A model generated the notes under the pieces. The model searched no databases, was not told the origin of the DNA, and was given only the letters and a program-made list of their open reading frames with translations. A stretch of 64,000 nt of DNA from Lysinibacillus fusiformis (lineage in GTDB: Bacteria; Bacillota; Bacilli; Bacillales_A; Planococcaceae): assembly GCF_002845985.1 (NCBI RefSeq), contig NZ_PDFK01000001.1, forward strand, positions 620,001-684,000, in the 5' to 3' direction. The translations under genes and the position numbers were made by a program. Of the stretch, positions 51,269 through 62,190 are shown piece after piece; within the stretch, counting starts at the first letter, position 1; every line of letters begins with the position of its first letter.

Positions 51269-52579
51269 CTATGAATCTTTATTTTGATTGTATTGTACGG
51301 GTATATCTGCTTCTTTCTTACCTGGTAGAATCGCATTCAATAGCACACCGATAATCGCGGCTAGTGCCATTCCTTCAACACTTAATGATTCAGAGATAAC
51401 AAACTTGGCACCGCCAATACCAATGACTAATATCACTGAGGCAATAACTAGGTTACGGCTATTACCAAAATCAATATGATTATCTACTAGCATACGTAAG
51501 CCACTGGCTGCGATAATTCCGAAGAGTAAGATAGACACTCCACCAAGTACTGCGGTTGGAATCGTTGCAATCACTGCCATTGCTTTCCCGAAGAATGATA
51601 GTAAGATGGCAACCACTGCTGCACCTGCAATAACGTAAATACTGTACACTCGAGTAATAGCTAGTACACCAATATTTTCACCGTAAGTTGTTTTCGGAGG
51701 CCCTCCGATTATAGCACTCACAAATGTTCCAAGTCCGTCTCCTAATAGGGAACGGTGCAACCCTGGCTCTTTAATATAATCTCGATCTACTACTTTTCCT
51801 AATACTAGCTGGTGACCAATATGTTCCGAAATTGTTACAATCACGATTGGTACCATGATAAGTAGAATTTTTGTTGTTATTTCAAACTCATAATGCACAC
51901 CTGGTATTAAGAAATCAGGCATTGCGAAGAATTTTGCTTGGGCAATTGGTGTATAATCTACGATGTCTACGATCATGGAGTAAATATACCCTACGATTAA
52001 GCCCATCAAAATTGGCATAGTGCTTAAAATTCCTTTAAAGAAAATCGTAAAGATAATCGCTGTAAAGACCGTAACTAAAGCAGCTGAGAAGTGTAAAAAG
52101 CTATACTCTCCATTGACGTTCATGGCCATATTCACAGCTGTACCAGATAGTCCAAGTCCAATTACCATAATAACTGGACCTACCACGATTGGCGGCAAAA
52201 TTTTCATAATCCACTTATAACCACTTTTCCAAATGATTAAGGATACAATTCCATACGTAATCCCGACAGCCATCGCACCGATCATGGCATTGCCTGGGTG
52301 GACACTCGAGCCATCATCATTTAAACCGCCTGCCGCAAGTATGATTGGTGCTATAAAGGCGAAGGATGACCCTAGATAGGCTGGTACTTGAAATTTCGTA
52401 ATTAATAGGAAGAATAATGTAGCAATCCCGCTTGTTAAAAGAGCAATCGCTGGACTAAGTCCTACTAACTGTGGCACTAAAATTGTTGATCCAAACATCG
52501 CAAACATATGCTGGAAACTTAATGTCACAAGCTGAAGTGGAGTTGGTTTATCCTTAATATCTAAAACTGCATTTGACAT
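51269..52579 (-). CDS. pyrP: Uracil permease
   Basis: A 436-residue nucleobase-cation symporter-2 (UraA-type) protein with about 12-14 membrane segments. It has the family motifs QHMFAMFGSTILVP near the start and a SEHIGH segment with the substrate-binding Glu. It imports uracil for salvage. It lies between pyrR and pyrB as in B. subtilis; GAGGAAA is the Shine-Dalgarno. Confidence 0.95.
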   Translation of the reverse strand: MSNAVLDIKDKPTPLQLVTLSFQHMFAMFGSTILVPQLVGLSPAIALLTSGIATLFFLLITKFQVPAYLGSSFAFIAPIILAAGGLNDDGSSVHPGNAMIGAMAVGITYGIVSLIIWKSGYKWIMKILPPIVVGPVIMVIGLGLSGTAVNMAMNVNGEYSFLHFSAALVTVFTAIIFTIFFKGILSTMPILMGLIVGYIYSMIVDIVDYTPIAQAKFFAMPDFLIPGVHYEFEITTKILLIMVPIVIVTISEHIGHQLVLGKVVDRDYIKEPGLHRSLLGDGLGTFVSAIIGGPPKTTYGENIGVLAITRVYSIYVIAGAAVVAILLSFFGKAMAVIATIPTAVLGGVSILLFGIIAASGLRMLVDNHIDFGNSRNLVIASVILVIGIGGAKFVISESLSVEGMALAAIIGVLLNAILPGKKEADIPVQYNQNKDS

Positions 52580-52596
52580 ATTGTTTCCTCACTTTA

Positions 52597-53311
<715 letters not shown>

Positions 53312-53357
53312 GCTATTAAAGGTGAATATTTAGTTATGTTGTTCATTCACTGTGGTT

Positions 53358-53386
53358 AGTATAGACTTTCTTTTCTTATTCGTCAA
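53358..53386 (-). promoter_or_regulatory. Sigma-A promoter of the pyr operon
   Basis: On the minus strand -35 TTGACG (53381-53386), 17-base spacer, -10 TATACT (53358-53363). It straddles the stop codon of ylyB, so the pyr operon is separately transcribed although it follows the lspA-ylyB pair closely. Confidence 0.82.
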
Positions 53387-54294
53387 TGCCTATTTCGTAA
53401 ATCATTTAATAATTGCTCATAATCAACTGGAAGTGGTGTTTCAAACTCCAAATATTCACCAGAAGAAGGATGATCAAATCCTAAAGTTGCAGCATGCAAA
53501 ACTTGTCCACCAAAGTCTATTGTCTTTTTCGGACCATATTTTGGATCTCCCACTAGTGGGAAGCCGATATAATTCATATGCACACGAATTTGGTGTGTAC
53601 GTCCCGTTTCTAAACGACATTCTACTAGTGTATAATCACCAAAACGCTCCACAACTTGGAAGTGTGTCACCGCATGTTTACCGTTATCAACGACTGCCTG
53701 TTTTTGACGATCCTTTTGATCGCGACCAATCGGTGCATCAATTGTCCCCTTATCATGTGCGATATGACCGTGTACAAGGGCAATATATTTACGTGTCACC
53801 GTTTTATTCACTAACTGATTCACTAACGATTCATGGGCTGTATCATTTTTAGCCACCATTAATAGACCTGACGTATCTTTATCAATACGATGGACAATAC
53901 CAGGTCGCATCACACCATTAATACCGGATAAATCCTTACATTGATACATTAAACCATTTACCAGTGTACCGGACATATGGCCTGGTGCTGGATGAACGAC
54001 CATCCCCTTTGGTTTATTGACAACAAGGACATCTGCATCCTCATAAACAATATCCAAATCTAATTTTTCGGCTATTACATCTAGAATTTCTACTTCTGGT
54101 ACATCAATCAAGATGACATCACCAGCTTTTACTTTATATTTTGCTTTTACAGCATCGCCATTCACTTTGATAATCCCATCATTAACCCAGTTCCCAATTT
54201 GTGTACGTGACCACTCTGATTGTAAGCTTGAAAGTGCTTTATCAATGCGCTCTCCTTGCTGCTGTTCTTCGATTGTATATGTTACTTGCGTCAT
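53383..54294 (-). CDS. ylyB: RluD-family 23S rRNA pseudouridine synthase YlyB
   Basis: A 303-residue enzyme with an N-terminal S4 RNA-binding domain (about 13-75) and a pseudouridine synthase domain with HRIDKDTSGLL, containing the catalytic Asp. It modifies 23S rRNA uridines (RluD positions by family). It overlaps lspA by ATGA and its 3' end contains the pyr promoter. Confidence 0.94.
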   Translation of the reverse strand: MTQVTYTIEEQQQGERIDKALSSLQSEWSRTQIGNWVNDGIIKVNGDAVKAKYKVKAGDVILIDVPEVEILDVIAEKLDLDIVYEDADVLVVNKPKGMVVHPAPGHMSGTLVNGLMYQCKDLSGINGVMRPGIVHRIDKDTSGLLMVAKNDTAHESLVNQLVNKTVTRKYIALVHGHIAHDKGTIDAPIGRDQKDRQKQAVVDNGKHAVTHFQVVERFGDYTLVECRLETGRTHQIRVHMNYIGFPLVGDPKYGPKKTIDFGGQVLHAATLGFDHPSSGEYLEFETPLPVDYEQLLNDLRNRH

Positions 54295-54770
54295 TGTTTC
54301 ACCTGTTTCTTTTCTTTTTTATCTTCCATAATCAAACCAATCATTAGTACAACGACAGCTATAGTTAATGCAGCATCTGCCACATTAAAAATAGGGAAGT
54401 CATAATTAATAATTGGAATTAAAACATCAACAAAATCGACCACTTCTCCTCTAAAAAGACGATCGATAAAGTTTCCTAATGCGCCACCAAGTAATAGCAT
54501 TAAACCCACTTGAAAAACGGGCTTTCCTTTTGCCTCTTTATGATAAAAGTAGAGAATGGCACAAATGACAGCAACTGTTACGATACTAAATAACCACATT
54601 TGCCCTTCTAGCATCCCCCATGCTGCACCTCTATTACGATGAGATAAAATGCCAAACCATGGGTCCCACACAGCAATGCGTTCAGCATACTCCATATTTT
54701 TCACAATTAGCCATTTTGTCCATTGATCTAATAAAACAACAAAAGCAGCCAATCCATAATATTTATACAC
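54291..54770 (-). CDS. lspA: Lipoprotein signal peptidase II
   Basis: A 159-residue membrane aspartyl protease that removes signal peptides from lipoproteins, including the two peptide-binding proteins in this window. Four membrane helices are visible; the catalytic aspartates are in GNFIDRLFRGEVVDFVDV and FNVADAALT. The GTG at 54770 is chosen: GGAGG sits seven bases upstream and the family start (Met-Tyr-Tyr-Tyr-like, then LLDQWTKW) begins here; upstream ATG and GTG codons are poorly placed. Confidence 0.92.
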   Translation of the reverse strand: MYKYYGLAAFVVLLDQWTKWLIVKNMEYAERIAVWDPWFGILSHRNRGAAWGMLEGQMWLFSIVTVAVICAILYFYHKEAKGKPVFQVGLMLLLGGALGNFIDRLFRGEVVDFVDVLIPIINYDFPIFNVADAALTIAVVVLMIGLIMEDKKEKKQVKQ

Positions 54771-54879
54771 AGTCATTCCTCCGTTCACTCAACATCTTAC
54801 CTATTCTACCATAACAGCACCCATCACAATAACTAATATCACATCAAAAGATGGCGGATGCCCAATCTCCTTCAAGAAT

Positions 54880-54924
54880 ATAAAAAAGCTATTTCTATTT
54901 ACTTTTTAAGCAATAGAAATAGCT
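54880..54924 (-). terminator. Terminator of the symporter operon
   Basis: A perfect 13-bp stem (AGCTATTTCTATT with its complement, 54887-54924) and a T6 run on the minus strand, just past the symporter stop. Confidence 0.9.
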
Positions 54925-54937
54925 CTGACTTGTTGAG

Positions 54938-56506
54938 TTAAACGGTTTCAGATTCTTTCGAATGCACTCGCTTCATGAAATCATTGACATCAGCCGGAAC
55001 TTTACGATCTAGTAGTGACACGATAATAACAGATAAGAAGCCAACCGGTACTGTCACAATACCTGGTATTTTAAACTGCAAGAAACTTGGTAATGTTCCT
55101 GGTAAAAAGATCATCCACATTGACACGCCAAGACCAATGAGCAATCCTGCAATGGCACCCTTCTCTGTCATGCCCCTCCACCAAATACCGAGAATAAAGA
55201 TTGGCGTGAATGTACTTGCTGCAACCGTAAAGGCGAGCGCCACTAAATGACCGATGGATGCATCCTTGACAAGTAAACCAAGTGCTCCATATAAAATCCC
55301 TAATAATACAATGGCCACTTTACCAGCTACAACACGTTGTTTTTGTGTTATATCCTTTTTCATAATATTGGCATATAAATCATGGGCTAATGCGCCAGAG
55401 CTTGTAATAAATAGCCCTGAAAGATTAGAGAAAATAGCTGCAAATGCACCTGCAATTACTAAACCAAGTAACCATTTACCACCTAGCGCAAGGGCTGTCG
55501 TCGGAATGACCATGTTATTCCCACCTAATACTAAATCACGCATTACCTCCTCACTAGCTGTTCCCGAAATGAAAATAGATCGGCCTACAACACCTAAATA
55601 AACAGCTAATAAGAAAAACGTACTAGCAATGCCAATAGCCATGAGCGCAGATTTACGCGCTGCTTTAGCACTTGGGTTTGTATAAAAGCGTAATAATATA
55701 TGGGGAAGCCCAATTGTCCCTAAGGCTAAACCAATGGTCATACTAATAGTTTGCCAAAATGTTGGGAAATAAAAGCCTGTGCCTGTCCAAGCGGCACCAT
55801 CAAAATTCACATCATTACCATCTAAGGCATACGGAGAAGTTCCTGTAATAGAGCCACTGAATGAATGGATGGCAGCTAAAATTTTATCGTAATGCAAACC
55901 ACCATAAACTGCAGCAATTAACATCACAATAAATGCGCCAAGGCGAATCCACAGCTCCAAAGCTTGGTTGATTGTCGTACCTTTCATTCCACCTATCCCT
56001 ACATAAAAAACCATGACAACACATGTAAAGATAATGCCAAATTCATAGGAAGTACCAAAAAACATACTTAATATTTGAGCAGCACCTAGTAATTGAGGAG
56101 CCGCATAAAAGCCTGAGATGGCTAAAACGACTGCAACCGCTACGAGTCGAGCCCTGCTACTATGAAAACGATAACCTAAAAAATCAGCAACCGTAAATGC
56201 ACCAAATCTTCTTAAAGGGCCCGCTACGAAAATAGCTAATAATGTTAATCCAATAGAGAAACAAAAAGCATAATAAGCACCATCATAACCTAGTTGAAAT
56301 GTTAAACCAGCTATTCCAAGAAATGTTGCTGCACTTAAATAATCTCCGCCAATGGCAGAACCATTTGTAAACCATCCAAAGCTTCGGCCACCTACAAAGA
56401 AATCCGAAGCTGTTGCATTTCTCTTGGTTAAATACGTAATGTAGACAATCGTTCCCATTAACGCAACGGTCATTAACATCTTTGGTTCTAAAAGAGCTTC
56501 CATCAT
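54938..56506 (-). CDS. Solute:sodium symporter, acetate-permease (ActP/YwcA) type
   Basis: A 522-residue transporter with about 13 membrane segments. The SSS-family hallmarks are ASDFFVGGRSFGWFTNGSAIGG, containing the sodium-site region, and GGMKGTTINQALELW. ActP-type members import acetate or other short monocarboxylates and are always paired with a DUF485 protein, as here (24 bases apart). The substrate is inferred. It lies between lspA and ileS, where B. subtilis has ylyA, so this is an inserted unit. Confidence 0.9.
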   Translation of the reverse strand: MMEALLEPKMLMTVALMGTIVYITYLTKRNATASDFFVGGRSFGWFTNGSAIGGDYLSAATFLGIAGLTFQLGYDGAYYAFCFSIGLTLLAIFVAGPLRRFGAFTVADFLGYRFHSSRARLVAVAVVLAISGFYAAPQLLGAAQILSMFFGTSYEFGIIFTCVVMVFYVGIGGMKGTTINQALELWIRLGAFIVMLIAAVYGGLHYDKILAAIHSFSGSITGTSPYALDGNDVNFDGAAWTGTGFYFPTFWQTISMTIGLALGTIGLPHILLRFYTNPSAKAARKSALMAIGIASTFFLLAVYLGVVGRSIFISGTASEEVMRDLVLGGNNMVIPTTALALGGKWLLGLVIAGAFAAIFSNLSGLFITSSGALAHDLYANIMKKDITQKQRVVAGKVAIVLLGILYGALGLLVKDASIGHLVALAFTVAASTFTPIFILGIWWRGMTEKGAIAGLLIGLGVSMWMIFLPGTLPSFLQFKIPGIVTVPVGFLSVIIVSLLDRKVPADVNDFMKRVHSKESETV

Positions 56507-56530
56507 TCAACACTTCCCCCTTTGTTTCAC

Positions 56531-56866
56531 CTACTTATTTGCTATATCGTATTTTTTTAAACGCTTCTCATACATGGCCGTATGCACATACGCAATAATA
56601 AAAGCCATAGCCATCATGACAATCGTTGTCACAAACCATGTGACTGTCATACCGCCCCATATTTTCTTGAATGCAAATGCTGGAGCAAACCAATTCATAA
56701 CAGGAATACTAAAAATCAAAATAAAGTAAAATACCGTTAAGCCTAAACCTGTTGTAAATTCATCCTTCATAATTTTATTTGTTGTTGCATCTAGAGGCGG
56801 TAGATCTTTCACATCAATTGTTCCTGCCTCCACGTAGTCATAATCATGACTGCCTACTTCCGCCAT
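56531..56866 (-). CDS. DUF485 membrane protein, partner of the symporter
   Basis: A 111-residue protein with two membrane helices (about 41-61 and 75-95), a soluble acidic N-terminus and a basic C-terminus, the DUF485 (YjcH/YwcB) layout. Co-occurs with ActP-type symporters; function unknown. AAGGGGGAG precedes the ATG. First gene of the operon. Confidence 0.9.
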   Translation of the reverse strand: MAEVGSHDYDYVEAGTIDVKDLPPLDATTNKIMKDEFTTGLGLTVFYFILIFSIPVMNWFAPAFAFKKIWGGMTVTWFVTTIVMMAMAFIIAYVHTAMYEKRLKKYDIANK

Positions 56867-56898
56867 AAGCTAACTCCCCCTTTGTCATATCAGCGAAT

Positions 56899-56913
56899 AA
56901 TTATCTGAAATTT
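56899..56913. promoter_or_regulatory. CodY-like box upstream of the symporter operon
   Basis: AATTATCTGAAATTT matches 13 of 15 positions of the CodY consensus. It lies about 33 bases before the DUF485 start, well placed for repression. Confidence 0.45.
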
Positions 56914-57069
56914 CAAATTATTATGCACTACAATTATTTTATTCTATTTCAACCACAATATAGATATAAAATTTTGCTGTATTAGTACAAATAATTGCTA
57001 TTTTAAGTTAAAATATTTTTATCTTTTCATTCGTAGGAGGCTGGTAGCATTTTAAAGGTGGTATGGTAT

Positions 57070-58266
57070 ATGGAAAGCTCATTTGATAAACAGCAAATGA
57101 GTGAATGGTTAAAAGAGGTTTTACCAAATGCTTTGGAGGAGTGTAAAGTGCCTAAGCGAGAAGATGAGGTCATTATTGTCTATGAGGTCAATCGGTTATT
57201 TGATTGGGTGAAGATTAATCGATTAAAAAGAAATTATCCTAATAGTATAATTGTCCCAATTGTTACAGAACACCTCACCTACTCGACTGGTATAGCAATT
57301 GAATTAGTTTTACCTGCACTTCTCATAAAACCATTACAGAAATCAAAATTTTTACGAATCGTAAAAAAACTGTACACATCCTATCAGGACAAGAAAGCAA
57401 GTACACTCACAATGCTTGAGCTATCACAACAAGTGTCCCAGCATCATACCTCTCCGTTCAGAGAAGCATTTTTGAAACGTCTTATACGTGGCGAAATTGA
57501 TAATGAACAAGAAATCATTCAATCTGCATCATTTTTATCAACAAATTGTATTCCTAATATTGTGTTCTTAATTCAGGGCTATATCGATAGTGATGCTATT
57601 CCTCATGACGCAAGCAGTAACATTACAAATGTTTTTCGTCAGCATTTTGCCAATAAAGCACCCTTATCTTTTTTACATTTCGAACGCTACTTATTACTTC
57701 TCATGAGAATTCCGACTGAGTATAACTCTTTTAAACATTGGACAGTAGGCGAATCATGTCTATTGGAGGTCATCGAGACACTTAAAAAGGACTATTGTAT
57801 CCATCTTTTCATGGGGGTTGGAGGAGTGTTTCAGGACGCAATGCACGTAAAGGAGTCCTATAGTCAAGCACGAAAAGCACGTAGAAAACCACCTATAGAT
57901 AATATTCATATCAGATATTATGAAGATTTAACAAAGCATGTGCAGCTTCAAAAGGCCATTCATTATATTGAAGAACATTATGATGAGCAATTGACCGTTC
58001 GTGATGTTGCAAAATATATAAGCTTTAGTCCCACACATTTTAGCAGGCTATTTAAAAAAGAGACTGGTCGTAATTTCGTTGACTATGTCGCCTTTACACG
58101 CCTCATCAAGAGCTTACCCTTTCTACGGAAGTACGACTATACCGTAGAAAAGATCTCCTCCACCTGTGGCTTTAATACACCTAATTACTATAGTTTAACC
58201 TTTAAAAAATATGTAGGAATCTCTCCAACGGACTATCGCAATACGACAGAAATTTTATTTAAATAA
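57070..58266 (+). CDS. AraC-family regulator with degenerate receiver-like N-terminus
   Basis: A 398-residue protein. The last 100 residues form two helix-turn-helix motifs of the AraC type (TVRDVAKYISFSPTHFSRLF and the SSTCGFNTPNYYSLTFKKYVG segment). The middle (about 130-290) resembles the YesN-type regulatory region. The first 115 residues look like a response-regulator receiver with the late Lys-Pro (ALLIKPL) but without a recognisable phosphoacceptor Asp, so it may act without phosphorylation. It is divergent from the symporter operon, its probable target. Start uncertain: ATG at 57070 has AAAGGTGG eight bases upstream; GTG at 57058 is an alternative. Confidence 0.85.
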   Translation: MESSFDKQQMSEWLKEVLPNALEECKVPKREDEVIIVYEVNRLFDWVKINRLKRNYPNSIIVPIVTEHLTYSTGIAIELVLPALLIKPLQKSKFLRIVKKLYTSYQDKKASTLTMLELSQQVSQHHTSPFREAFLKRLIRGEIDNEQEIIQSASFLSTNCIPNIVFLIQGYIDSDAIPHDASSNITNVFRQHFANKAPLSFLHFERYLLLLMRIPTEYNSFKHWTVGESCLLEVIETLKKDYCIHLFMGVGGVFQDAMHVKESYSQARKARRKPPIDNIHIRYYEDLTKHVQLQKAIHYIEEHYDEQLTVRDVAKYISFSPTHFSRLFKKETGRNFVDYVAFTRLIKSLPFLRKYDYTVEKISSTCGFNTPNYYSLTFKKYVGISPTDYRNTTEILFK

Positions 58267-58292
58267 TCTAACAAGAATCTGCAAAACCTCCA

Positions 58293-58327
58293 TGAAAAAA
58301 AGCAAGCCCCCATCAAGGAGACTTGCG
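58293..58327 (-). terminator. Terminator of ileS
   Basis: GCAAGTCTCC pairs with GGGGGCTTGC (two G-U) and is followed by T7 on the minus strand, 44 bases past the ileS stop. Confidence 0.85.
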
Positions 58328-58370
58328 TATGATCTACAATAGAAATGCAGATTCTTATTATTCATTTCCG

Positions 58371-61139
58371 TTAAACGTAATATTTTTCTACAACTTCTGC
58401 ACAGCGCGCACAAACTGTAGGATGTGCCTCATTTGCACCAATTGTTTCAGAAATTGACCAGCAACGCTCACATTTCTCCCCTGTTGCCTTCTCAACTACA
58501 ATGGATACATGCTCAAGTGCTAAAGCTTCAGCAGGCGCCTCATCAATAGTAGCTACTTCAAAAGCAGAAACGATTGAAAGCTGTGCAAAGTCAATGTTCA
58601 CATCATTCAATAAGGCTACAACATCCTCTTTGGCATATACTGTTACTTTTGCTTCTAGTGATTTACCTATTGTTTTAGCATTACGAGCTTCCTCTAATGC
58701 TTTTAAGATATCGTCACGTACATCAATAATATTTTCCCATTTTGTACGTAGGCTTTCAAAATTCTCTTGAACATCTACCTCTGGGAAGTCCGTTAATTGA
58801 ACAGAAACTTCCTCTACAATACCTTGGGCATGTAGATAAGACCACATTTCATCTGTTGTATGAGGGATGATTGGTGTCATGATTTTAACCAATGTCATTA
58901 ATGTATCGTAAATAACTGTTTGCATCGCTCGACGATCTTTATTGTCGTGACCTTCGATATAGACAACATCTTTTGCAATATCTAAATAGAATGAAGATAA
59001 CTCGACTGCGACAAAATTATTGACGATGTGATAAACAGCAGCGAAATCATAACGATCATATGCTGCACGAACAGTTTGTAAGACATCCTGTAAACGCATA
59101 TAGACATATTGATCCATCTCACGAAGCTCTGCATAGGCAACACGATCTTTCTTTGGATCGAAATCAGCGATATTGCCATGTAAGAAACGAAATGTATTAC
59201 GAATTTTACGGTACACCTCTGATACTTGCTTTAACATATCCATCGAAATTCGTACATCCGCTGTATAGTCAACAGAAGCAACCCATAGACGAAGAATATC
59301 TGCTCCATACTGATCCATTACTTTTTGTGGAATGATCACATTTCCTAATGATTTACTCATTTTACGTCCTTCACCATCAAGAACAAAACCATGTGTTAAT
59401 AGTCCTTTATATGGTGCATAGCCATTAATAGCAACAGATGTAATAAGAGATGAGTTAAACCAACCACGATGCTGGTCAGAGCCTTCTAAGTATAAATCAG
59501 CTGGATATTTCATGCCGCGCTCTACAAGTACACCTTGGTGGGATGAACCTGAATCGAACCAGACGTCCATAATATCATTTTCTTTTGTGAATTCGCCGTT
59601 CGGGCTACCTGGATGTGTAAAGCCCTCTGGTAATAATTCTTTTGCTGTTTTTTGGAACCAAATATTGGATCCATGCTCACGGAATAATGCTGAGATATGG
59701 CTAATTGTTTCAGGTGTAATAATTGGCTCTCCGTTTTCTGCGTAGAAAATTGGAATCGGCACACCCCAAGCACGTTGACGTGAAATAACCCAATCTCCAC
59801 GATCACGAATCATATTATAAAGACGAGTTTCTCCCCAAGCTGGTGTAAATGCTGTAGCTTTTACAGCTTCTAACAACTCACCACGGAATGCTTCAACAGA
59901 GGCAAACCATTGTGGTGTCGCACGATAAATAACAGGTTTTTTCGTACGCCAGTCATGTGGATAAGAGTGCGTAAAGAAGTCAAGTTTTTCTAATGCATCT
60001 ACTTCTTTTAGTTTTTCTGTTACAAGTTTGTTGGCATCATTATAAAACACGCCTTCAAAACCAGGTGCTTCATCTGTATAACAGCCGCTATTATCAAGAG
60101 GGCTAAGAATGCCTAAACCATATTGTTTACCAATATGATAATCGTCTTCCCCGTGTCCAGGAGCTGTATGAACACAACCTGTACCCGCTTCAGCAGTTAC
60201 GTGTTCTCCTACCATAATAAGAGATTCACGATCATAAAATGGATGCTGCGCTACAAGACGATCAAGTGCTTCCCCTTTTACTTCTTGAACAACCTCATAG
60301 TCTTCCCATCCAAGGGCATTCGCTACTGATGTTAATAATTCTTTGGCAATGATGAATTTTTTATTAGCTACAGCAACTACAACATACATAAATTCAGGAT
60401 TTAAAGAAATGCCTAAGTTTGCTGGTAATGTCCAAGGTGTTGTTGTCCAAATAATAAATTTAGCATCTGCTGGTACAATGCCTTTCGCATCTTTAATAGC
60501 AAAGCTAACATAGATTGATGGTGATTTGATGTCCTTATATTCAATTTCAGCTTCTGCTAAAGCAGACTCAGAAGATGGTGACCAATAAACTGGTTTTAAG
60601 CCTTTATAAATGTAACCCTTTTCAGCCATTTTACCGAACACTTCAATTTGACGTGCTTCAAATTCAGGCTTTAATGTAATATAAGGGTTTTCCCAATCAC
60701 CACGAATGCCTAGACGACGGAATTGGGCACGTTGATTATCAATTTGCTCATATGCATACTCTTCACAAAGTTGGCGGAATGCTGCTACTGACATTTCTTT
60801 ACGCTTTACACCTTTGTTTGTCAGTGCTTGTTCAATTGGTAGACCGTGCGTATCCCAGCCTGGAATATAATTCACATGGTAGCCAGTCATTGAACGATGA
60901 CGTGTAATCATATCCTTCAATACTTTATTTAAGGCATGGCCGATGTGGATATCACCATTTGCATAGGGAGGACCATCATGTAGAACATATTCTGGACGAT
61001 CGGCAGTACGTTCCATCTGTAATTTGTTAATATCCATGTCATTCCATTTTTCTTGCGTTTTTGGCTCATTCGCCGGTAGATTCCCACGCATTGGGAAATC
61101 TGTTTTTGGCATTAATAACGTATCTTTGTATTCAACCAT
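58371..61139 (-). CDS. ileS: Isoleucyl-tRNA synthetase
   Basis: A 922-residue class I synthetase charging tRNA-Ile. HIGH motif in [10 protein letters not shown] (about residue 63), the CP1 editing domain with [14 protein letters not shown] in [10 protein letters not shown] (about 595), anticodon-binding helices, and a C-terminal zinc finger with CERCW and CARC. Length fits the bacterial type. Expression is controlled by the T-box leader upstream. AGGAGG precedes the ATG. Confidence 0.97.
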   Translation of the reverse strand: MVEYKDTLLMPKTDFPMRGNLPANEPKTQEKWNDMDINKLQMERTADRPEYVLHDGPPYANGDIHIGHALNKVLKDMITRHRSMTGYHVNYIPGWDTHGLPIEQALTNKGVKRKEMSVAAFRQLCEEYAYEQIDNQRAQFRRLGIRGDWENPYITLKPEFEARQIEVFGKMAEKGYIYKGLKPVYWSPSSESALAEAEIEYKDIKSPSIYVSFAIKDAKGIVPADAKFIIWTTTPWTLPANLGISLNPEFMYVVVAVANKKFIIAKELLTSVANALGWEDYEVVQEVKGEALDRLVAQHPFYDRESLIMVGEHVTAEAGTGCVHTAPGHGEDDYHIGKQYGLGILSPLDNSGCYTDEAPGFEGVFYNDANKLVTEKLKEVDALEKLDFFTHSYPHDWRTKKPVIYRATPQWFASVEAFRGELLEAVKATAFTPAWGETRLYNMIRDRGDWVISRQRAWGVPIPIFYAENGEPIITPETISHISALFREHGSNIWFQKTAKELLPEGFTHPGSPNGEFTKENDIMDVWFDSGSSHQGVLVERGMKYPADLYLEGSDQHRGWFNSSLITSVAINGYAPYKGLLTHGFVLDGEGRKMSKSLGNVIIPQKVMDQYGADILRLWVASVDYTADVRISMDMLKQVSEVYRKIRNTFRFLHGNIADFDPKKDRVAYAELREMDQYVYMRLQDVLQTVRAAYDRYDFAAVYHIVNNFVAVELSSFYLDIAKDVVYIEGHDNKDRRAMQTVIYDTLMTLVKIMTPIIPHTTDEMWSYLHAQGIVEEVSVQLTDFPEVDVQENFESLRTKWENIIDVRDDILKALEEARNAKTIGKSLEAKVTVYAKEDVVALLNDVNIDFAQLSIVSAFEVATIDEAPAEALALEHVSIVVEKATGEKCERCWSISETIGANEAHPTVCARCAEVVEKYYV

Positions 61140-61229
61140 TAAAATTCCTCCTTTATTTTACCCAAGCATATAGACAATTACTTCTAGGACAGTTATTGGC
61201 AAACGCAACTCAAACAATTCGTGAACAAA

Positions 61230-61500
61230 TAAAAAAAGCCCTCAATCCCACTAAGGGACGAGAAGCTTCTACTCGCGGTACCACCCTACTTGTAGCACAA
61301 AAATATTGCACTACCTCTTTCAAGCACGTTAACGTCGTGCATCACGAAATAACCTACTTTTTTCAGCTATTTAGCTCAGAAGTGATGTTCAATGTTAGTT
61401 GCATGTTTGGGCTCTCACTGTCCCCAAATCGCTTAACTACGCCTAACAAATACTGTCTTCGTCTCTGCCTGTATGCATATCTTTTCAAAATAATTACTAT
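61230..61500 (-). ncRNA. T-box riboswitch leader of ileS
   Basis: Reading the minus strand, stem I carries the conserved GACGAAGACAGTA start and the GGGGACAGTGAGAGCCC distal region. The specifier bulge GAACATCACT shows the isoleucine codon ATC (61384-61386). The 14-base T-box AGGGTGGTACCGCG lies at 61274-61287, followed by a terminator ending in T7 (about 61231-61260). Uncharged tRNA-Ile pairs with the specifier and the T-box to favour antitermination. Confidence 0.96.
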
Positions 61501-61505
61501 TACAA

Positions 61506-61534
61506 AGTATATGAAATTCAAACAATGGCGTCAA
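61506..61534 (-). promoter_or_regulatory. Sigma-A promoter of ileS
   Basis: -35 TTGACG (61529-61534), 17-base spacer, -10 TATACT (61506-61511), directly before the T-box leader. Identical hexamers and spacing to the pyr promoter. Confidence 0.85.
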
Positions 61535-61570
61535 GTTTCATTTGTCGAGTGCAACCATTAAAAAGAAAAG

Positions 61571-62095
61571 TTACATCTCTTCAGATTCTTGTGCTTCCTC
61601 AACAGATGCTTGAATTTCTGTTAAATCAATATCATATTGAAGCAAATGATCCCAGTCATCAGCATTAAGCAAATCAAGCTGTGCCTCAACAAGCATCTTG
61701 AAACGATTACGGAATACTTTAGATTGTTTTTTAAGCTCATCAATTTCAATCGTCACCTTACGAGCTTTTGTTAAAGCATCATTGACAATTCGATCAGCAT
61801 TTTTCTCAGCCTCTTTTACAATGAGTTTAGCCTCTTTTTGTGAATTTCTTCGCACTTCATCAGCCGCTTCTTGTGCAACAACAATGGACTTCTGCAAAGT
61901 TTCTTCTAAGGAGCTAAAATGCCTCGCCTGTTCTAAGGCCATCTCTAATTGCTTATCAACCTCTTTTTTTTCACGTAACAAAATTTCGTAGTCTTTAATG
62001 ATTTGGTCTAAAAATTCATTTACTTCATCTTCAGCATAACCTCTGAAAGCTTTTGTAAACTCCTTATTATGTATATCAATAGGTGATAATGGCAT
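61571..62095 (-). CDS. divIVA: Cell-division/polarity protein DivIVA
   Basis: A 174-residue coiled-coil protein. The N-terminal membrane-binding segment is typical (MPLSPIDIHNKEFTKAFRGY, with EDEVNEFLDQI following), then long heptad-repeat helices. DivIVA gathers at negatively curved membrane (septa and poles), positions MinCDJ and tethers the chromosome in sporulation. The ATG at 62095 matches the conserved start and has AAAGGAG upstream; a longer in-frame frame to 62155 is rejected. Confidence 0.95.
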   Translation of the reverse strand: MPLSPIDIHNKEFTKAFRGYAEDEVNEFLDQIIKDYEILLREKKEVDKQLEMALEQARHFSSLEETLQKSIVVAQEAADEVRRNSQKEAKLIVKEAEKNADRIVNDALTKARKVTIEIDELKKQSKVFRNRFKMLVEAQLDLLNADDWDHLLQYDIDLTEIQASVEEAQESEEM

Positions 62096-62190
62096 ACAAT
62101 CCTTCTCTCCTTTACATGTACATTCGTAATTTCTATTATACAATTGTTCCGACAACTTAGCAGTAAAAATTAATGAAATTTACTTCACTT

